From Montifringilla adamsi (lineage: Eukaryota > Chordata > Aves > Passeriformes > Passeridae): a stretch of DNA of 64,000 nt. Location of the stretch: assembly GCA_017590115.1 (NCBI GenBank), contig JAGGNK010010225.1:6200001-6264000 (forward strand). Reading direction: 5' to 3'. The notes beneath the pieces are model-generated. The model saw only the letters and a list, made by a program, of their open reading frames with translations. It was not told where the DNA came from and searched no databases. This document shows, piece by piece, positions 37,801 to 50,905 of the stretch. The first letter of the stretch is position 1, and each line of letters starts with the position of its first letter. The position numbers and the translations under genes are program-made.

Positions 37801-40441
37801 TGAAATGTCGGGTTGGCATTTATTCAAGCAAAATAAGCATTTTTATGCAGATCAAGGGGAAACACCTAAACAGTACCAAAGCAAGGAGCAGATGTCTGCA
37901 GTTTATCCTCCTTAACTTAATTTCAATACAATTTACATAAGGTCTTCTTCATATTCAAGTTATCACACTAGGGAGTCTGGGATTGTGGTGCAGATTGACA
38001 GATATCTGAGAAATTTGCCCCGCATTTGCAGAGGACAAGCTTACAGATATGAGCAGAGAAATCAATTGGAGTGGAGTTCATTCACTCTTCCAGAACTGAA
38101 AAGGACACAGTGGATTGCTTTTGGGTTAGGTTCAGAGTTGATATTCTTTTCAAATATCTCATCTGAAGCAACACATAAAACTTCTATATTAAGACAAATT
38201 TCTTTAAGGTATTTAGCCTTTAAACTGTCTCAGCTATCAGTATCTCTGAGGGTTAATATTTTGTCTTATCTTGGAGGGGAATTTTAATGTCATTTACTTT
38301 AATTAGTTTTCTGAACAGCTGTTAGCCACTACAGTCACAGAGTCCTGAAGGAGTTAGGACACTAGCTCTACTTCCCCTTCCTGATTCTTGCACCACTCTC
38401 TCAAGGCGTTACAGCAGACAAAACCTTATTGTCTTCACTCATCTCTAATGCTGGAAGGGAGGCTGAGAGGTCAGGATCATATATATAATCCTCTCATTCC
38501 TTTGGAGAATTATGCTACTAGTAGCAAAGCAAATGTTCATCTTTTTTGGAGCTGATATTACAGACTTGAAAGATGGCTGCTATCCTGGCTGCTCCAGCAA
38601 TTATTGAAGTAGACTTGGTGTCTGGAGTCTTTCAAAGACAGCCCATGAAATGGCATTTCACTTTACAGGTTAGAAGTGAAGCATATAAGTATCAAGTGAG
38701 CAAAAAGCAAGAGACACTACCACTAAAGCAGGCAAAATGCCATCTGTCAGTGATGTTCAGCATCTCCAGGAGGCAGCGGTTTCTACTTCATGCCGAGTTC
38801 ACTCCTGTGAAACTGCAAAGCATCAATATCCCTTCTGTGCATCAGCCCTGCTGTGTGCAATTTGGAGTCTGGCACCCTGCAGTGCCAGCCCGTGATGGGG
38901 ACAATCTCCACAGGTGACAGATGTGTACTTTTACAATCCAAACTTTAAAAGGTGGATGTGCAGAACAGGGAAGATTTCCAGTGCAAATCCAGTATGAGTC
39001 AAGGTAACCAAGCACACTGTCATACAAACATTGTGTGTTCCCACAGCGTGCTGTTCTCTAAGACTGTAGAACACACAAGGTGACCCTCCTTGGTGGGCAT
39101 GCATTATGTTCAATCTATCCATTCATTCTTCTGTCAAATGGGTAATTTCTTAAGAGCTGGCCTTAAGTTTCTCTCTTTCCAGAGTGTTTCTTGTGTGGTA
39201 TATTAGAGTACCAGTTCCACAAGAGCCAATGTCTTTGATATTACTGTGAAAGAAGACACAAAATAAGTGCAGTATCACAACTGCTCTCACTCCACAAGCA
39301 ATACAGGACATCAAATTTCAGACAAGATATATTGTTTGTTCAGACCTCAGAAGAATTTTTATTTACTCTGTCACTAGCAGGCCCACTAGAAACACATACT
39401 AATTTAGGTTAAGGAAAAAAAATAATCTATGAACTTTTGCATTAAATCTTAGTTGCCATCTGTTCAGGCCATTGTAATTCTAATGTTTTTTTCCTTCTTC
39501 ATCTCAGACAGATTTTTTACACTCAAGTACTTGTTGAGGAAAGAGCTTTTACTTTCATGAATCTGTATTTATTCATGTGTACATGAACAAACAAATTTGA
39601 AAATACAGAAACATTATCCATACTTAATCAGACTGTGCGCTTTACTCATTGTGCTGCTACCTCTAGTCATGAGTGGTCATTAAAAAAAAAGCATTTTAGC
39701 AGAATATTTTAGCTTATTAAAAACTGTGTTATAATGCATTTCATACTGACTAGTCTACAGGAATCCTGATACAGTGGAAATCAAGAATGTCACAGCTGCA
39801 GCTAAATTATGCACCACTAAGTGAGGATGTGTACATTTGAGAGTGGACTTTAGACTTTCAGTGAAAGACTGGTCCCATCCCCAAAAGTTTACTTCTAGTC
39901 CAAAACCGTGATAAGTGGGAGAAAGGAACTACTGTTAAACACAACATATATATGAAGGAAAACAGTACAAAGAAAGAACTTGCCCAAGATTACAAAGGAA
40001 AGCAGGAACAAAGGAAAGCTGGTAATTGAACCCAAATGTTCTAAAACACAGTTCCGTTACCTTAATAGTAACATTTTTTTCCCTTTAATTTTTTTCACTT
40101 CACTTAAATATTATGGTGGCAGCTGCCTCACAGAAATCACAAAATGGAGGGAAGGTAGGTGTCAAGAATTTCTTGAACAAAAAAGCAAGCAAAACAAGAG
40201 ATTTGCACCTTCTTCAGGGTGTATACTGACTTGTCTGCTGTCTTCATTGTAAGACCACAGAACTTTGATAGCTTCCCCAGTTCTTTTAAATAGATCATTT
40301 TTATAATTGATAGTATTACTGTGTAAAGCAATCTGCTGCTGAATTAAAGATTAAACAAAAAGTAAGCCTTGAGTTAGTGTGAATGTGCATATTATTCAAG
40401 GATCCTGTTTATTATAAGGGTAATTTTACCCCTTAATACCT

Positions 40442-40447
40442 CTTGAG
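40442..40447. repeat. Target-site duplication, left copy
   Basis: cttgag, identical to 40,956-40,961 on the other side of the LTR. Adding the following ta on both sides gives an 8-base match, which may include the final bases of the LTR. Confidence 0.8.
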
Positions 40448-40955
40448 TATCACGGCAGGTTCCAGCCGGGCTGCGCCTGGTGGGGTGCCGTGGCCAGGAT
40501 AACTCAGTGGAGGCTCAGACTAGGTCTGATCTCCCAAGCCATTCCCAGCTGCAGGCAGCCAAGCAAGCTCAAGTGATTTTAGCTCTTAGTGATTATCAGC
40601 TCTGTGATATCAGCTCTTTTTGCTTGCTAGGTGCCTGGCAGCAGACGCAGGGAGAGACAGGAGAAGGCTGTTTGACGATTCCGCGGGATTCTTTATTAGG
40701 GTCTTCCACGAAGGGTCTCAGTGACAGCTCTTCTGCCGAACCAGGCAGAATTAAGGTTTTTTATACCCTACAGGCATTTTGGAAATTGTCCAATAGCAAG
40801 GGTCAGGGGAAAGTGACCGATAGGCTTACAGAGAGATAAGCAGGGTCCGAAAGGCGGAAGAGAGGGGCTTCTAAGGCCCAGTCATCGTGACGTGGCATTT
40901 CCTAGCTCAGTCTTCTGACCTCCAAGGAGGCCTTGCAGGCCCTGGGCCTGCTACA
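40448..40955 (-). mobile_element. Solo ERV LTR, probably ERVK, CpG-rich
   Basis: About 508 bases of GC- and CpG-rich sequence in AT-rich surroundings, flanked by direct repeats: cttgag at 40,442-40,447 and 40,956-40,961 (extended by a shared ta). Read on the - strand it starts TGTAGCAGG and ends CCTGCCGTGATA. A TATA box (gggtataaaaaacc) lies at about 40,758-40,771 and the poly-A signal AATAAA at about 40,692, about 70 bases downstream, which fixes the orientation. A 6-bp duplication points to an ERVK-like (class II) element, but the end is TA where CA is usual. No internal viral genes flank it, so it is a solo LTR. Retained CpG sites and near-intact duplications suggest a recent insertion. 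The + strand open frame of 119 codons at 40,480-40,839 is antisense to it and not a gene. Confidence 0.85.
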
Positions 40956-40961
40956 CTTGAG
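40956..40961. repeat. Target-site duplication, right copy
   Basis: cttgag, matching 40,442-40,447. Six bases is the usual length for ERVK-type integration. Confidence 0.8.
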
Positions 40962-41784
40962 TAAAAACGTTCAAAGTCAAAGTAATAACCTTACTGTAAA
41001 TTATATTCCCAGAAGGGATGAGTCTTAACTGTGATACCAGAATAGTCCACCTCAATCATTCTGAAAAATGAAAAGCTGTATGATCTGTACACATTTTAAA
41101 CAACTCCATTTCACCTAATATTTTTCTTAGTAAATTTGCAAGCTGGCAACTTTTACATGTTCCAAACATTTTCTTCATTAACAGGACAAAGAGAGAACTT
41201 CTTTCTTATTCAATGCACAGTCCAGCTGAAATCCAGCATTCAAGTAGACAGCAGAGAGGGGAAAGAAATAAGCAGCCCAGGAAACCTGTAAAGCACTAAC
41301 ATTAAAGTACAGCTGGTTAAGAAAACAGCTTATTGTTCTGGCAGCAGGCAGAAAATTGTCTGAGTGCTATTCACTGGCATTCCCAGAAAGTGCCGTATTA
41401 AAGGTTTCACTGACCTGGAAGAGAGGAGACCCAGGCTCTGGCCACATACTAGTAGGGCTGTGTGACCTTCTGTTCTGCACTTGGCTCCCCTGCCTTAACA
41501 CCAATACCTACATGTAAGCTAGTCACTGCAAAGTTTATTGAGAGAAAACTAACTCATCCAAACTAGATATCTCACATATGGCCACAAAAACCCATCCTGA
41601 AATTGCTTTTCTTTCTCTCCATTAAGCAGAAAAAGACTTATTGGCAGCTTGCTTAGCAGAGAAGGTGTAAACTCCACTAAACAAATAATGCTTCAGCCTC
41701 TTCTTCAGGCTTTTATAGCAAGTAGTCTATTTGTTAGTCACGTGTCACTCCCACTGTAGTAAGATGTAGACAAAAGGAAGACAC
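40962..41784. other. Non-coding stretch
   Basis: Between the solo LTR and the first CR1 copy. I see no gene, no motif and no recognised repeat here. Confidence 0.6.
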
Positions 41785-42270
41785 TGAGCTCTTAGAGAAG
41801 GTTTGGAGGAGGGCCATGAAGATGAACAGAAGGCTGCAGTATCTCTCCCATGAACACAGGCAAAGTTGACAGGCAGAGAGCTGGGGTTGTCCAGCCTGGA
41901 GAAGCAAAGTCTTTGGAGAGACCCTTATAGAAGCCTTCCAGTATCTAAAGGAGGCTAATAAAATTTATACAAAGATATCTTTTACCAAGACCTCTAATGA
42001 CATGACAAGGGGCAACAGTTTTAAGTTGAAGAAGACAGATTCAGGGAGAATATGTAAGGAAGATATTCTTTACATTGGTGGTGAGACACTAGACCAGGTT
42101 TCACAGTGAAGTTGTGGATACTTCATAATTGGAAGTGCTCAAGGTCAGGTTGAATGGGACTTTGAACAACTCAATTTAATGGAAGTGCCCCTGACCATAG
42201 CAGGGTGAGTAGAAATAGGTGAACTTTAACAGTCCCTTCCATTCCAAACCTTCAACTTTTCTATGAGTAT
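41785..42270 (+). mobile_element. CR1 LINE, 5'-truncated 3' end
   Basis: The sequence follows the 3' part of avian CR1: gagggccatgaagatgaac, gagctggggttgtccagcct, cttccagtatctaaaggagg, ggtggtgagacactagacc, and a degraded ending before tctatgag. Orientation is +. Many substitutions and small gaps relative to the pattern I know show that it is old. It encodes no intact reverse transcriptase, as expected for a truncated copy. Confidence 0.9.
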
Positions 42271-45200
42271 TAAAGAACCCAATGTCTTCAACACACCACA
42301 AATTCAACCAAAATTCATTATCAAGACAACATTCCTTTCAGGCCTGGCTTTGTGATGTTTGTGATGTTTCATCTCAATGTTCCTGTTCTCATGAGTTCCT
42401 CTCTTTGTGATATAAATATGTAGCATTACTGTAGCATGTGGGAAGGTTATTCATGGCATGGCTGGCTTGCACTATTTTAGTTGCTATATATTCAGATCTC
42501 ATTGCCTTGCAACCCTGGTTTTGTTAACACATCTCTGGTATTGATTTTAACAGTTGTGCACATGTTCTTAAAGGCTATTTTAGTACAAGGCCCCTTAGAG
42601 CTTTTGAAGCGAATCAATTCCTTTGAGAAGTCACTATTTACAGGCACACAGGAAGCACGACAATTTTGCCAGCTGGATCTGAAGGCAGGAAGGAATGGAA
42701 ACAAGAAAACATTCCCTTAATTTAAATAAGGACTGGCCCCTGTAATTATTTCTAGATCTCAGTCACATCCTATGAACGTGTTCTCTGTTTTTCAGGGACC
42801 CCAAAAATACAGGTGTGGTACCTTTCCTCTGAGGAAGGAATATGGTCTGGATGCATGCTCCGAATTTGAACCCAGCTTGCCCAGGGCTGACAAGGCAGAA
42901 ACATGAAAGTATGGTCTGAAAAACCTTGAAAACACACCACTAAAAGAAAACGTGGATCCTGTCCCTAATTTGCCCTATCTTGAAACAAAATCTGTAAAAT
43001 TGTGTACAGCCTTGGAGTAATACTGAAAAAAAATTCCTGTGGCCAACATATCTCTAGGACAATAAAGTATCATCAAAACTATTTGAGAATTCATTTGAAG
43101 ACATGGCATATTTCAGTGGGGAAAAACAATTGTTAAAGGTCAAAACAGTTTTTCTGCCATTATGAAAACAAAAGAATTTTGAGTTCAGACTGATGATTGC
43201 CTCAGCATTTACCTTTAGTTTTGTTTTGGTTTTGGTTTTGATTTTTGTATTTCTCAAATTATCTCCAATAAAATATTCTAAGCCTTCAGATTTTTAAAAT
43301 GATGAGCAATGCCCCTCCTAAAGAAATCATTTAAGGTCAGTGTGAATGGAATTTTTTCAGTCAGTGAACTGAAAAAAATCAATTATTCCAACAGCCACTG
43401 CAGTGCACAACTCAAGGGCAATGTGAGACCAGGAGACAAACTGGGAAAGAAGAACTGCCTGGTCCTGCCCTAATACTTTTCAATATAAGTGTAACCCAAC
43501 TTTTTCAACAAGTTCCCTATTAAAGCTTACAGTTGAGTCTCATATCTTGCCCAAATCTTGCTAGGATTCGTGTTAACAAAAATGAGCAAACAAAACAATA
43601 CAAAGAAAATAAAAGAAAGGAAGTCCTGAAACTAGAAGCTAAGAGTATAAATACATTTTCATCATTGAATTGAACTAGAAGCCACCTTGAGAAATATTTT
43701 ATTAGTATTTGAATACTTCTTCAAATGCATAACCTTCTCCTACCTCCTCTTTTTTTCATCTCATTTGCTATAACTAGCTTGGAAAAAAATTAGAGGATAT
43801 AAGACATAGCTTCAAGACAGTAGATATGTGATTATAGTGATATCATAGTGATGTATAGCACTGCAGAAAAACAGAAGTATTGTTAACATGTGAGTTCTCC
43901 CAAAAGCAACTCAAACCAAATCTAGATCTCCAGTTAAAAAATATAGGTAAGGATAGCAGTTCTGTTTTCTCCTCTTTCTGCACACAAAACCAAATGAAAT
44001 ATAAGTCCCATCAAAGTGAAGATCCAATGTTGCATAGAATAGGTCACCCAGTTCTGTGTGCGTCATTATATTCTGTTACCAAAACATTTTGATATTTAGA
44101 GGGGAAAATCTATTTCTAATTTAATTTTTCACTTCTCATAATTGCCCTATTTCTCTACATCAAAAGTCAAATTTATTTCAGTGTAGGTGCACTAGCCAGA
44201 GAACTAGACAGGATCTGTGTCTATAAAGTGGTAGGATCACATGAGGTTTGCCATCTGGCCATGGGGCATAAATGTAGAATTAGCATCATGCTTAGCACTT
44301 GTGACTTCCTTGCTTAGATGAATTTACAAATAGTTTGACATCCTGCAACAAGATTTTGAAGTAGTCTTTTTCTCTAATTCTGCTAAAGATGAAAATAATT
44401 GAGGTGCCAAAATTAAGTGACCTAATCCTCATATGGGAACAGCATTTTCCTACTGCCAACAAGTCTTGCCTGAAATAATTTTTGGATTCTGATTTTTAAA
44501 AATGTAAGGCCATTGAACAACCTTTATGAAGGAGTAAAGGAAAAGGATAGTAAATTAATTTTCATTTAATTGAGGATCAATGCCTTTTGCCTTTAAGCAA
44601 CACTACTTAAAAGCCAGTCTGTTGCCTGAAAGTAATGTGCTTTTTATTGTTTGGCATAACTCCAAGGCTTGTTACAACTACAAAAACTGGAAAAAATTAA
44701 AAATTGTTTCTGGTTCTTTTTAGTCTGTTTACTTCTACATTTGCAAGCCCTCTGTGTATCTTCAGTTTCATTGTTTTTCACGTTTCTGTGACTCTTTCAC
44801 GCTGTAACAGTAGAATGAAAATCACGACTGTAAAGCCTTTAGAATTTCCAGAGCAACCACAGAGTAGGAGTTTTATCTGATACTACTGTTAATGTTTTGG
44901 GGTTTTTTTAAATAAATGAATGTATTTCAAGTTGATAGGTCTTTTTAAATCCTTCTGCTCTGATAATCTGTATTCCTGATTATCTTATGCATAAGTACCA
45001 GCTTGAATTTTTCAAAGTGAAACCTCATTTTCTCATTTTCTGCAAAGCTTTGCAACATGCAGTTTTGAATTTTCCCACTGATGTTGAGATGAGGATTTAT
45101 ATGACATTTCTGAGAGTGACTTGATTTTCTTCTTCAAATTCCCCAGGTAACTTGTCTTCTTTTAAGCAATCTCTTTCATGGCCCAGTTCAGGAAAAGCAT

Positions 45201-46119
45201 TTAAGCACAGGTTTAATCCTCAATGAAGTAAAGTACATAAATATGCTAATATGACTCAACATCTGGAAGCTAACACCAAAAGGTGTGACATTCCATCTCC
45301 TTTTCACTTCAAAAGACCAGTAGTCCAGATATTTTCAGAAAGGCAACATATTTCATTTAATAGAAAAATAATAATAATAAAAAATCATTCCCTGATCTTT
45401 CAGATCCTGCAAAAGCCAAAACTATTTCCTTCTAACTATTATCCCATTTCACATGATAATAAAAGTAAATAGCTTCCATGGTTTTAGCAATGAAGCCTTA
45501 TTCTTTCCATTTCATAAAGAGAACTCCATATTTAAAACTGATACTCAGAGGTATCACTGCTTAATGTATTTAGATTCACCATCCTTAGTAGTCAGGGCCA
45601 GCTGAGAATTTTCCAATAAAATAGTATTCTGCTGGAAAACACTGTTTCAGGGATTAAATATGCTGCTTTTGGAAGTCTCCTTCTCCCCTGCCTGCCCCAG
45701 CAGGACCCAGCCCTTTGCTGTGCCTATGGGACTGTGATGAGAAGGAGCAAGTTCAAGAGGAGCAGTGGGAAGTGTCTGCCAAGTCTCATGATGGAAAGCA
45801 GAACTGAGAGATAAGATTAACAAACACTTTGGGAACCAGCTATATTTCTAAGAGCCAGCTGGACTGAGCCACCTGCAGCACTGCTCTGGTTTCAATGAAG
45901 CAGCACTTTATGGTGTTAATTTCCTCATTCTTCTTTACTTACAATGTCAGGATCACTGAAAAGATACTGCACACTACATTTTCATCTGCAAATTGACCCT
46001 AGAGTTTTGCAATACCTGTCAAAATTATTCCTTTGTACAAGAAAAGCCAACAGACTTTGTCCACTATAGATCAAATTTAGCAATTCTTCATCTTTTAAAG
46101 CAACATTTTTATGCCTGAA
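42271..46119. other. Non-coding stretch
   Basis: AT-rich intergenic DNA. A (TTTTGG)n-like run lies at 43,217-43,240 and an (ATA)n run at 45,366-45,380. A CpG-poor but GC-richer patch at 45,660-45,900 has no recognisable identity. A small duplication of tttgtgatg lies near 42,350-42,371. No exon candidate with fitting splice sites was found. Confidence 0.5.
43217..43240. repeat. (TTTTGG)n-like simple repeat
   Basis: Repeated ttttg and ttttgg units, slightly irregular. Typical low-complexity DNA. Confidence 0.85.
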
Positions 46120-46445
46120 GCATCACCAAATCATTGAAGGTTTTGGGTAGGAATGGACCTTAACTTCCCTGCTGTGGGCAGGCACACCTTCCACTAGACC
46201 AGGTTGCTCAGAGCCCCATCCAGCCTGGCCTTGAACACTGCCAGAGATGAAGCATCCACAATTCCTCTGGGCAACTTGTTCCTGTGTCTCACCACCCTCA
46301 CAGTAAAGAAATTCTTCCTAACATCTAATCTAAACCTATTCTCTCTCACTTAGAAGTCATTACCCCTTTTCCTATCACTGCATTTCCTGACAAAGAGTCC
46401 CCCTTCAGCTTCCTCGTAGGCTCCCTTCAGGTACTGGATGGAATC
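46120..46445 (-). mobile_element. CR1 LINE, 5'-truncated 3' end
   Basis: Reverse-strand copy, with ccaggttgctcagagcc at about 46,199-46,215, and the reverse of the ttctttactgtgagggtggtg and ggaagcttcctgaaggg-like parts seen in other copies. The 3' end (low coordinate) is worn: only a trace of the usual tail (atcattgaaggttttgggt) remains. It is closely related to the copy at 50,541. Confidence 0.9.
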
Positions 46446-49400
46446 TATATACAGTAATAAGGTATCTACAACTATAAGGCTCATTTGTAAATGTATTAAC
46501 TCTTTCAGGTCCTAGCAAACTTTCCTTTCATTTCTACTAGGATCTCTGCTTGATTTTTTCCCCAGCCTTTAGAAATGGAATATAACCACTGCTTACAGTA
46601 TCCTGGATTGCTGTGTGGATGGCATTCCTATTTTAGGATGGATGGGCAATTCAATGTTTGTATTTCAGGATCCTTGGGCAAGTCCCTACTGTTGTTTACA
46701 GAACATTTTTGTAAAGTACATTTGTAGGTGTCATGCTGAATAATGGCTATTAGGGTTAAATGTGGTATGGCATTTGGAAACATTGCAAACTCAGAACCTT
46801 TCACAATTAATAATTCAGGGTGAAAAAAATCATAGAATGCTTTATGGCAGTGTGCATTTACTGTACATTTATGTTTGTGCTGACTGCCTTTCTGTTACAT
46901 TAGCATGAAAATCATGCCACTAATGAGATACGGTTCATTTTAAGAAACACTAACAATGATATTTGAGAAAACCCAGAACGTAAATTCCACAATCCGCTGC
47001 CAAAAAAAAAAAAAATATGCTGTTCATATTTTTAAATGTCATGTTGCAAAGGCATCTTGGTTTCTTTTCAAGCCTTGTAGGCATTGTATAAAATAGTGTG
47101 TGCTGCTGAAATTACCTGGCAATGACTGATGTTCTGTGATCATTGTTCCTGCAGTACAGCTGGGAATTCAGAAATTCAGCAGTCAGCACCTGATTAGCCA
47201 CATTTAATCATCAGGACCAGCAGTTCTAGGAACATATGCCTAGTCCTGCTAACTCTGTCTTGTCTCATCTCCACAACAATGTTTCCCCACATACAGCCTA
47301 TTTGCTCACAGCTAACTCAAGGGTGAAGTATCCATAGGATTCCTGCACCACTTCTCCAAAATGACAGAGGATTATTTCTTGATTTGCCTTGAAGCAAAGC
47401 TGTAACTTTTCCAGACTGGTCTGTGAATTTGGTTGGTAATGAGATGACTGCTCTTTTTCTAGATATAACAATTCATTTTAGAGCAGAAAGGTTCAGTTTA
47501 TGTTACATGCATTGTTAAGCTTAAAATGTACTCCTTGCACTGCAGGTTCCCTTGGTATCTTTGTTTAAAGTATATATAAAAAAGTCATTATTTGTTACTT
47601 TATTTAAGCCTTCCATATGCTGACACAAAAAGACAGGTTAGCAGTAAAATTAATTTTTTTTAGGAAAAAAGATGATGGGAAGCTTACAAAATCCACCTTG
47701 TCGTGAACTAATTCTAGAAAAAATACTTTTTTTTCTTCTATGAATACAACATTTTTACTAAAACATGTTAATAAATTACTTCTTTCATTTTCTGGGACAA
47801 ATATAAAGTGACAACTATTATTTTAACACGAAGTTTCAAACATTTCATCCAATACTAATGCATAAATCAAAATAATTTCCATTTAAGTGCTTTGCTCTTT
47901 TATATATATATTAAATTTAACACAAAAATGAAATTGAAGTTTTATGCAATTTGAGCAGCTCTTCAGACTGCAATAAAGTGAAAACATACATCATTAGGTC
48001 ACTGAGACTTGTCTAAAGCTTATAAGTAACCATTACCATGCTTGTTAAACAGGGGTTCCCATGCAGAGCAAAATCACTAATCACCTTCCCAAAAAACTTG
48101 ATTTGAGATAAAATAACTTGGAAAAAAGCAATATTTTTACTTTGCCTCTGTGTGCTCCAAATTACAGAAATAACAATGTGCATATACTTTACTCAGGCAT
48201 ACAAATATTTACTAGCTGGTTTAGCAGCCCAGTCCAAAGGCTCTACCCTGACAAACTCTGTGCCTGGGTACCTTCAAACGGCTACACAGGAAGTGCCACA
48301 TCTACAGGGATATGCCTGCCCAGAAAGGACAAGTTCACTGGCATTTATTTCACTCAACAGAAGTAATGTCTCGTTCAGAATTTCCCTAAGCTTCCAGCAG
48401 ACAGGGAGATGCATGGCATATGTGCTCTTCCTTTTTCTGACATCTCCTACTTTTGGTCAGTGCCAGAGTTAGGATGCTGAGCTACACAGAGACTTTTGCT
48501 GACCGTGGCCCACTGTTTTAACAGATCTGGACCATGGCTTAGATACTTATGATGTCCTGATATTTAGGCTCAACACCTAGTTGTACTTAAGTTTTACTTA
48601 GGTATGAAATTTAAGAAGTTTCCCCTGAGTGTTTGCAGAAACAAATCTCATAAACATAAGTGTTCTGAAAGTCTTCTTTAACAGCAAACTGAAACCTTCC
48701 CTATTGCCTGTGCAGCTGTCAGCCTCTATTCCATGTCCTAACCCTGCTAAGATTTGCTGCTCTCTTTTATGAACATCAGAATTGCTTTGGTGTTGCAATG
48801 TCCTAAGAAGACATGCCTTTTCCACATAATCTAGATCCATCAATCTGTCCAAAACTGGTAGATCATTCCATAGACAGTAGTTTATTTTGTGAGAGTATAT
48901 AGGCAGTAAAATAATGCAGTGAAATATTTTAGTGTGAGGAGTATAGCTCAGTATAGGTTAATAAAATCTAAGTAATTCTTCATGGCACATTATTTATCCA
49001 CAGTAATTTACTAGGTAGATGTGTGAAACCCCATTGTAGTCAGTTGAAATTTATGTGCTGGATGGTCTTTGGCTTTTCTTAATTTATAACTTCAAAGGAC
49101 ATTTACTTTCCCCACAGCAATTGAATAACAACCAGGAGTTCTAAGAATTGCATGATTTCTGGTGAAAAAAAACCAAGATGCTGATTAATGATGATCTCTT
49201 TTACAATGCAGAGTTGAGAGAAGCTTTGAAACTGCTGCTATTTAAAAGATGCATTTCCTGTTGAAAGCACTGTAATGGGTAGAAATATTTTGGGAACTAA
49301 AACACTTTTGAACACAGATGGAATGGTTAAAAAAATACACATAAATAGAAACAACTTCTCAAGACAATTTTTGAAATAATTTAAGCTAAACTACTGTAGT

Positions 49401-50540
49401 TTGTATTCTACAGCAAGCCCCACTACTTTGAATATGGGAATAAAGCACTAGCTAATGTGGATTTATGAGAAACAATCACATAACACTGAAAATGAAAACA
49501 TTATTAATTAACTGCATGAGAAAACAGCATCATAAAGCACTTGAGGGTGTTTTCTGAAAATTTCATTACTGATGGTAAAGGCTAAAAACTAAAGAAAAAA
49601 GTTCTCTCCCATAATCAAAGTATCTGTGGAGTTAGCAGCACAACGCGAGTCTGGTCTGTGAGCAAAATGCTGTCTCCCTGGAAACTGCTAAAATGTGTCA
49701 CTTCAGCTGATCCCGAAATGAGAGATAAGAAACTAGTGTGAAATCCTTTGTTGTGGAGGTTAGCATTTTATTAACAAACACCTGCAGTTTGACGTTTAAC
49801 AGGACCTGAAACATATGATTTCCTAATTGTTGCAAAAGGCACTGAATCTCCTTTACAGTTTCATCTCTCCTGATAGAGGTCCTTCCTTTCGCTGTTATTT
49901 TCCTGCCTGTTTAACAGATCACAGCTTCAAAACAAAATTATTAATATCTTTCTTACATAATTTCCTAATTAACCCCTTCTCTGCCTCACTAAAAGTGACA
50001 TTTACCCTTTCCTGGAAGCAAACTTAGCATGTTTATTTAATGCCATCATTGTGACTTTATCAGGATAACTATAACATGCATGCTAGACATAGATCTAGGA
50101 TTGCTCAAAACAAAATCACACTAATGAACACCTCCTAAACCAAAGCTGAAGGAAAGGGACATTGATTCAGTAGCAAACCAGCCAGTGTGCATCACAAGAA
50201 ACAGTTCTCTCAAAACAGGAAGAGCTCTGGTGCAGCAGTACTTATCTTCAGGCTGATGGCCTTCCACTACATGACTGTTTCCACACTGGGTCACCCAGCT
50301 ACATACAGGGCAATCCTGAAGGCTAAAGCTAATGTGTCTTTAGATTTCTTGAATAAATCAGTGTTTGAAGAGAAAAAAAAAGTGAAGTGAAAACTGAACT
50401 CTTGTCTATCATGAGTTCACACAATATCTATTTTCTGTCTGTTTGGAAGGCACATTCTTAGTTTTCCACTGCTGCAGAGAAATTAATTATCTAGATGATA
50501 CATGAGATACAAAACATCTTCACATACAATCCAGTTACTT
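46446..50540. other. Non-coding stretch
   Basis: AT-rich intergenic DNA between two CR1 copies. It holds a 13-base poly-A at about 47,003. No exon, promoter or RNA gene could be supported. A lone atcatagaatg at about 46,840 recalls the CR1 tail but has no CR1 sequence behind it. Confidence 0.5.
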
Positions 50541-50905
50541 CAAAGAATCATAGAATGACGTGGGTTGGAAGCCCTAAAGATCATCTTGTTCCAAGCCTCC
50601 TGCCATGGGCAGGGACACCTTTCATTGGACCAGGTTGCTCAGAGCCACATCCAAACTGTCCTAAAACACTGCCAGGGTTGGAGCACCCACAAATGTTCTG
50701 GGCACTGTTCAAGTGACTCAGCCCCCTCACAGTACAGATATTCTTCCTAATATCTAATCTAAACCTACTCTTTCAGATTGAAACCATCCCCCCCTTGTCC
50801 TGTCACTGCATGTCCTTGTAAATTGTCACTCTCCATCTTTCTTGTGGGCTCCTTCCAGGTCCTGAAAGGTGGCAATTAAGTCATCCTGAAGCCTTCTTTG
50901 CTTAG
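50541..50905 (-). mobile_element. CR1 LINE abutting a poly-A signal
   Basis: Reverse-strand CR1 3' end with the full tail (tcatagaatgacgtgggttggaag), ccaggttgctcagagcc, and the ttcttcctaatatctaatctaaacc block. Its truncated 5' end lies near 50,900-50,906, about 12-18 bases downstream of the AATAAA of the - strand exon described here. It belongs to the same subfamily as the copy at 46,120 and is better preserved at the tail. Confidence 0.92.

Larger units (their letters stand above)
25086..40447. other. Gene-poor intergenic stretch
   Basis: About 15 kb without a supported gene and, strikingly, without any CR1 or LTR that I can recognise. It contains a 45-base poly-A run at 26,217, small tandem duplications at 25,716, 33,158 and 37,762, and a small hairpin at 33,010. 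The longest open frames are 119 codons at 36,928-37,287 and 114 codons at 38,573-38,917 (both + strand, ATG-started); neither has motifs, flanking splice logic or family resemblance. GC-richer patches without clear identity lie at 25,540-26,150 and 34,560-34,780. Confidence 0.5.

Noticed and set aside
40480..40839. 119-codon open frame on the + strand
   Set aside because: Lies wholly inside the solo LTR and is antisense to it; GC-rich DNA has few stop codons.
46835..46850. atcatagaatg resembling the CR1 3' tail
   Set aside because: No CR1 sequence on either side; a match of this length is expected by chance.
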